A stretch of 35,934 bases of DNA from Nostoc parmelioides FACHB-3921 (GTDB lineage Bacteria > Cyanobacteriota > Cyanobacteriia > Cyanobacteriales > Nostocaceae): contig NZ_JACJQL010000060.1 of assembly GCF_014696625.1 (NCBI RefSeq), positions 1-35,934 of the forward strand, given 5' to 3'. Below are positions 34,301 to 35,934 of this stretch, piece by piece. The translations under genes and the position numbers were made by a program. Each line of letters begins with the position of its first letter. Position 1 is the stretch's first letter. The notes under the pieces are model-generated. The model was not told the DNA's origin and ran no database searches. It worked only from the letters and a program-made list of their open reading frames with translations.

Positions 34301-35934
34301 GACCGTAAGGCGTTACCCGCAGTTGAAAATTTATCCTCAGAATTAATTGGTTATGTAGCACCTCGCACACCTACAGAGGAAGCTTTAAAGGTGATTTGGC
34401 AGGAAATACTTTTAGTTGAGCGTATCGGCATTTGTGATAACTTTTTTACATTGGGCGGACATTCATTACTGGGGATGCAGTTAGTAGCGAGAATTAACGA
34501 ATCCTTACAGGTAGAAGTACCCCTCAAGTATTTATTTCAGTTTCCCACCATTGCCAGTTTAGCTGCACAAATTGACCAGTTACAGCGCAATGAAATTAAG
34601 TTGGGATTACCCAAAATTCAACCCCAACCCCAGGAACGCTATCAACCTTTTCCCTTAACAGATATTCAGCAAGCTTACCTCATCGGACGTAATGCGGCTT
34701 TTGAGTTGGGTAATATTGCTACTCACGGTTATCAAGAAATTGAGACGGTGGGGTTAACTGTTGCACAGGTAGAAATGGCAATGCAGCGATTGATTGAACG
34801 TCATGATATGCTGCGGGTGATTGTCCAAGCTGATGGACAGCAAAGAGTTTTAGCACAAGTCCCCGATTTCAAAATTGCGGTAACAGATTTGCGTGGGGTA
34901 GATTCTGCACTCCAGGATATCCGTCAAAGCCTTTCTCATCAAGTTCGCCCCACTGACAGCTATCCTTTATTTGAAATTCAAGCAATTTTATTAGATGACA
35001 ACAAAATCCGCTTCTGCATTAGCTTTGATGTTTTAATCGGTGATGCTTGGAGTTTTCGCTTATTAGGTAGAGAATTAGTGCAAATTCTGGAAAATCCAGA
35101 GGTTGAGTTACCACCCATTAACTTAACTTTCCGAGATTACGTCCTCACGGAAAATACATTAAAAGACTCAGCAATTTATCAACGTTCTCAAGCCTACTGG
35201 CAAAATCGCCTAACTACCCTACCCCCTGCACCAGAATTACCTTTAACTAAGCCTCTCAGTAAAATTACAGAACCGCATTTCACCCGTCGCAGTGGAACTT
35301 TATCCCCAAGCCAATGGCAAAAACTCAAACAGCAAGCCAGCGAAGGGGGAATTACACCATCAGGTATACTTTTGGCTGCTTTTGCCAAAATTATCTCACG
35401 GTGGAGTAAAAAAAACAATTTTACCCTAAATCTGACCTTATTTAACCGTCTACCCCTACATCCCGAAGTTAATCAAATTGTCGGAGACTTCACCGCGTCC
35501 CTGCTGCTAGAAATGAAGAGTGCAGGGTGTAATAACTTCCTCGAACTAGCTCACCGCATCCAAACCCAACTGTGGGATGATTTAGACCATCGCTATTTCA
35601 GTGGTGTAGAGGTACTGCGTCAACTAGCGCGTCAGCAACAACGGGTGACAGAAGCATTAATGCCTGTAGTTTTTACCAGTACCCTCACCCAAGATTATCA
35701 ACAAACAGAAGATAACCGCAATTGGCAAGGTGAATTAATATACAGCCTCAGCCAAACCTCCCAAGTGTATTTTGACCATCAAGTAGGAGAAGTTGCCGGC
35801 GCATTAGTATTTAACTGGGACACCATTGATGAACTTTTCCCCCCAGGAATGTTAGATGAAATGTTCCACACCTACCGTAATTTACTAGAACAGTTAGTAA
35901 AACCCGATACCAATAACATCCCCCTGCCCCCTGC
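31343..35934 (+). CDS. NRPS4: C-A-PCP-Cy (3' partial), predicted Ala then a heterocyclised residue
   Basis: The frame is open from ATG 31343 to the window end (1530 codons), so the gene continues beyond it. The N terminus MSNYSQILSNLTPEQKALF is typical of NRPS starts. The C domain has HHIISDR (169-175), with Arg where most have Gly; it receives the PKS product. The A domain has YLIYTSGSTG at 639 and code D-L-F-N-N-A-L-T-Y-K, a known Ala code in cyanobacteria. PCP Ser is S1041 in LGGHSL. A heterocyclization domain follows from about 1100, opening with FPLTDIQQAYLIGR and carrying DVLIGDAWS (1229-1237), the DxxxxDxxS signature, plus GDFTAS and an FPPGMLDEMF end. The next A domain, outside the window, should therefore load Cys, Ser or Thr and yield a thiazoline or oxazoline. 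Confidence 0.92.
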   Translation, partial: MSNYSQILSNLTPEQKALFERRLKEKGLTLPQFSTIPPRNQTENIPLSFAQQRLWFIQQLEPDSYIYNVPCVLKMQGNLQLSALESAINELRKRHETLRTYFTTNSENQPIQIIEPWQPITLQIIDTTEEIEKIALIAAQTPFNLTQPLFKTSLFRLAENEHILLITTHHIISDRWSVGVFLKEISLLYSAYVRGESAPLSELPIQYADWALWQRQQLQGAFLDEQIDYWQQKLGGELPVLQLPTRHKDISTYSGSQYTVALSSSLSQALKTLAAKQGVTLFMLLLASFQVLLYRYTGEEDLLIGTDIVNRDRQETENLIGLLVNTVVLRTNLDGNPTVVELLKQVREVTLGAFAHQHLPFEKLVEVLNPERHLNQMMPLFQVKFDLQLATVQPPQLAGLSVERLPINEDTAKYELRLNLQDTPQGIKGQFEYSSELFDAAIIAQMAGHWQMVLESIVTNIDAKISDLSLLTAQEEELLINWNTTSREYPTHECIHELFAAQVERTPDAIALIFGEEAFTYREINIKANQLAHYLQTLGVKPETPVGICLERSPEMVIGMLAILKAGGFYVPLDPAYPDARLQYILDDAEVRIFLAHAETQRRRGEFGRVVCLDGDWESVGEYPVTNPVTDVTPGNLAYLIYTSGSTGKPKGVMIEHRSPVCLLYWAREVFCDEAISGVLAATSICFDLSVFEIFVPLCWGGKVILAENALELPNLPAKDEVTLINTVPSAVTQLLNFNAIPHSVNTVNLAGEPLTWKLVQQLQQLPHVQQIFNLYGPSEDTTYSTYIELKDITPNSSTPPIGRAIANTQVYILDKHLQPVPIGVPGELYIAGAGVARGYWQRPELTAERFINQFKIQNSKFKIQNSNSQQSTVNTLYKTGDRVRYLPDGNIEYLGRLDNQVKIRGYRLELGEIEALLSEYPEIQESVVIASEILSGDKRLVAYIAPKNINIPDLRQYLADKLPVYMIPAHFITLDALPRNPNGKIDRKALPAVENLSSELIGYVAPRTPTEEALKVIWQEILLVERIGICDNFFTLGGHSLLGMQLVARINESLQVEVPLKYLFQFPTIASLAAQIDQLQRNEIKLGLPKIQPQPQERYQPFPLTDIQQAYLIGRNAAFELGNIATHGYQEIETVGLTVAQVEMAMQRLIERHDMLRVIVQADGQQRVLAQVPDFKIAVTDLRGVDSALQDIRQSLSHQVRPTDSYPLFEIQAILLDDNKIRFCISFDVLIGDAWSFRLLGRELVQILENPEVELPPINLTFRDYVLTENTLKDSAIYQRSQAYWQNRLTTLPPAPELPLTKPLSKITEPHFTRRSGTLSPSQWQKLKQQASEGGITPSGILLAAFAKIISRWSKKNNFTLNLTLFNRLPLHPEVNQIVGDFTASLLLEMKSAGCNNFLELAHRIQTQLWDDLDHRYFSGVEVLRQLARQQQRVTEALMPVVFTSTLTQDYQQTEDNRNWQGELIYSLSQTSQVYFDHQVGEVAGALVFNWDTIDELFPPGMLDEMFHTYRNLLEQLVKPDTNNIPLPP
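33129..33155. repeat. Triple octamer element in A domain 5
   Basis: CTC plus ACGCAGAG, ACGCAGAG, GCGCAGAG, encoding AHAETQRRR at the same site as in A domain 2 (17388-17414). The following 23 bases are also shared between the two. Confidence 0.85.
33903..33967. repeat. Composite heptamer array (AATTCAA plus CAACAGT families) at the A7-A8 loop of A domain 5
   Basis: Five AATTCAA-type heptamers run directly into three CAACAGT/CAGTCAA-type heptamers, 65 bp in all, encoding about 21 residues between AERFIN and LYKTGDR. It is the longest of the five arrays at this loop and the only one with two families fused. Confidence 0.88.

Noticed and set aside
31254..35934. Apparent 4.7-kb region without a closed open reading frame
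   Set aside because: The frame from ATG 31343 is open to the window end and encodes C-A-PCP-Cy; it only lacks a stop because the window cuts it.

Overview
The window is cyanobacterial, most likely from a filamentous heterocystous lineage (Nostoc/Anabaena/Calothrix type). The reasons are frequent HIP1 octamers (GCGATCGC), heptameric short tandem repeats of the STRR kind (CAACAGT, CCCCAGT, TTCAAAA families), octameric ACGCARAG arrays, and DevB/DevC-type exporter genes. All genes I can support lie on the + strand. No tRNA, rRNA, insertion sequence or CRISPR array was seen, and no stretch over 300 bases lacks a gene.

Layout. Positions 1-5355 hold two tandem, paralogous secreted calcium-binding proteins: Calx-beta-like repeats followed by RTX nonapeptide repeats. 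The first is cut by the left window edge. From 5505 to 10801 lie a stand-alone luciferase-like flavin monooxygenase of the natural-product (MupA/Atu3640) type and three export genes: a DevB/HlyD-type adaptor lipoprotein, a DevC-type permease, and a fused membrane/ATPase half-transporter of the SbmA/ABCD type. From 10944 to the right edge runs a hybrid NRPS-PKS assembly line of five genes. Its last gene is cut by the right edge inside a heterocyclization domain.

Assembly line in gene order: NRPS1 (C-A-PCP-E), NRPS2 (C-A-PCP-C-A-PCP-E), NRPS3 (C-A-PCP), PKS (KS-AT-KR-ACP), NRPS4 (C-A-PCP-Cy...). Each gene ending in an epimerase is followed by a gene starting with a D-L type C domain, which supports colinear use. 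Binding-pocket codes read by eye suggest D-Asn(-like), Gly, D-Val, Gly, a malonyl extension (4-amino-3-hydroxy- or 3-oxobutyrate), Ala, then a Cys/Ser/Thr-derived azoline. I do not recognise a known compound with this order. No loading module, thioesterase or DevA ATPase is in the window.

The most unusual feature is how deeply short repeats have entered the coding sequence. All five adenylation domains carry a repeat array at the same loop between core motifs A7 and A8, and the arrays belong to several different repeat families. Further in-frame repeats sit in C, E and PKS linker regions, in the exporter ATPase and in the C-terminal part of one A domain. The same element families fill the gaps between genes.
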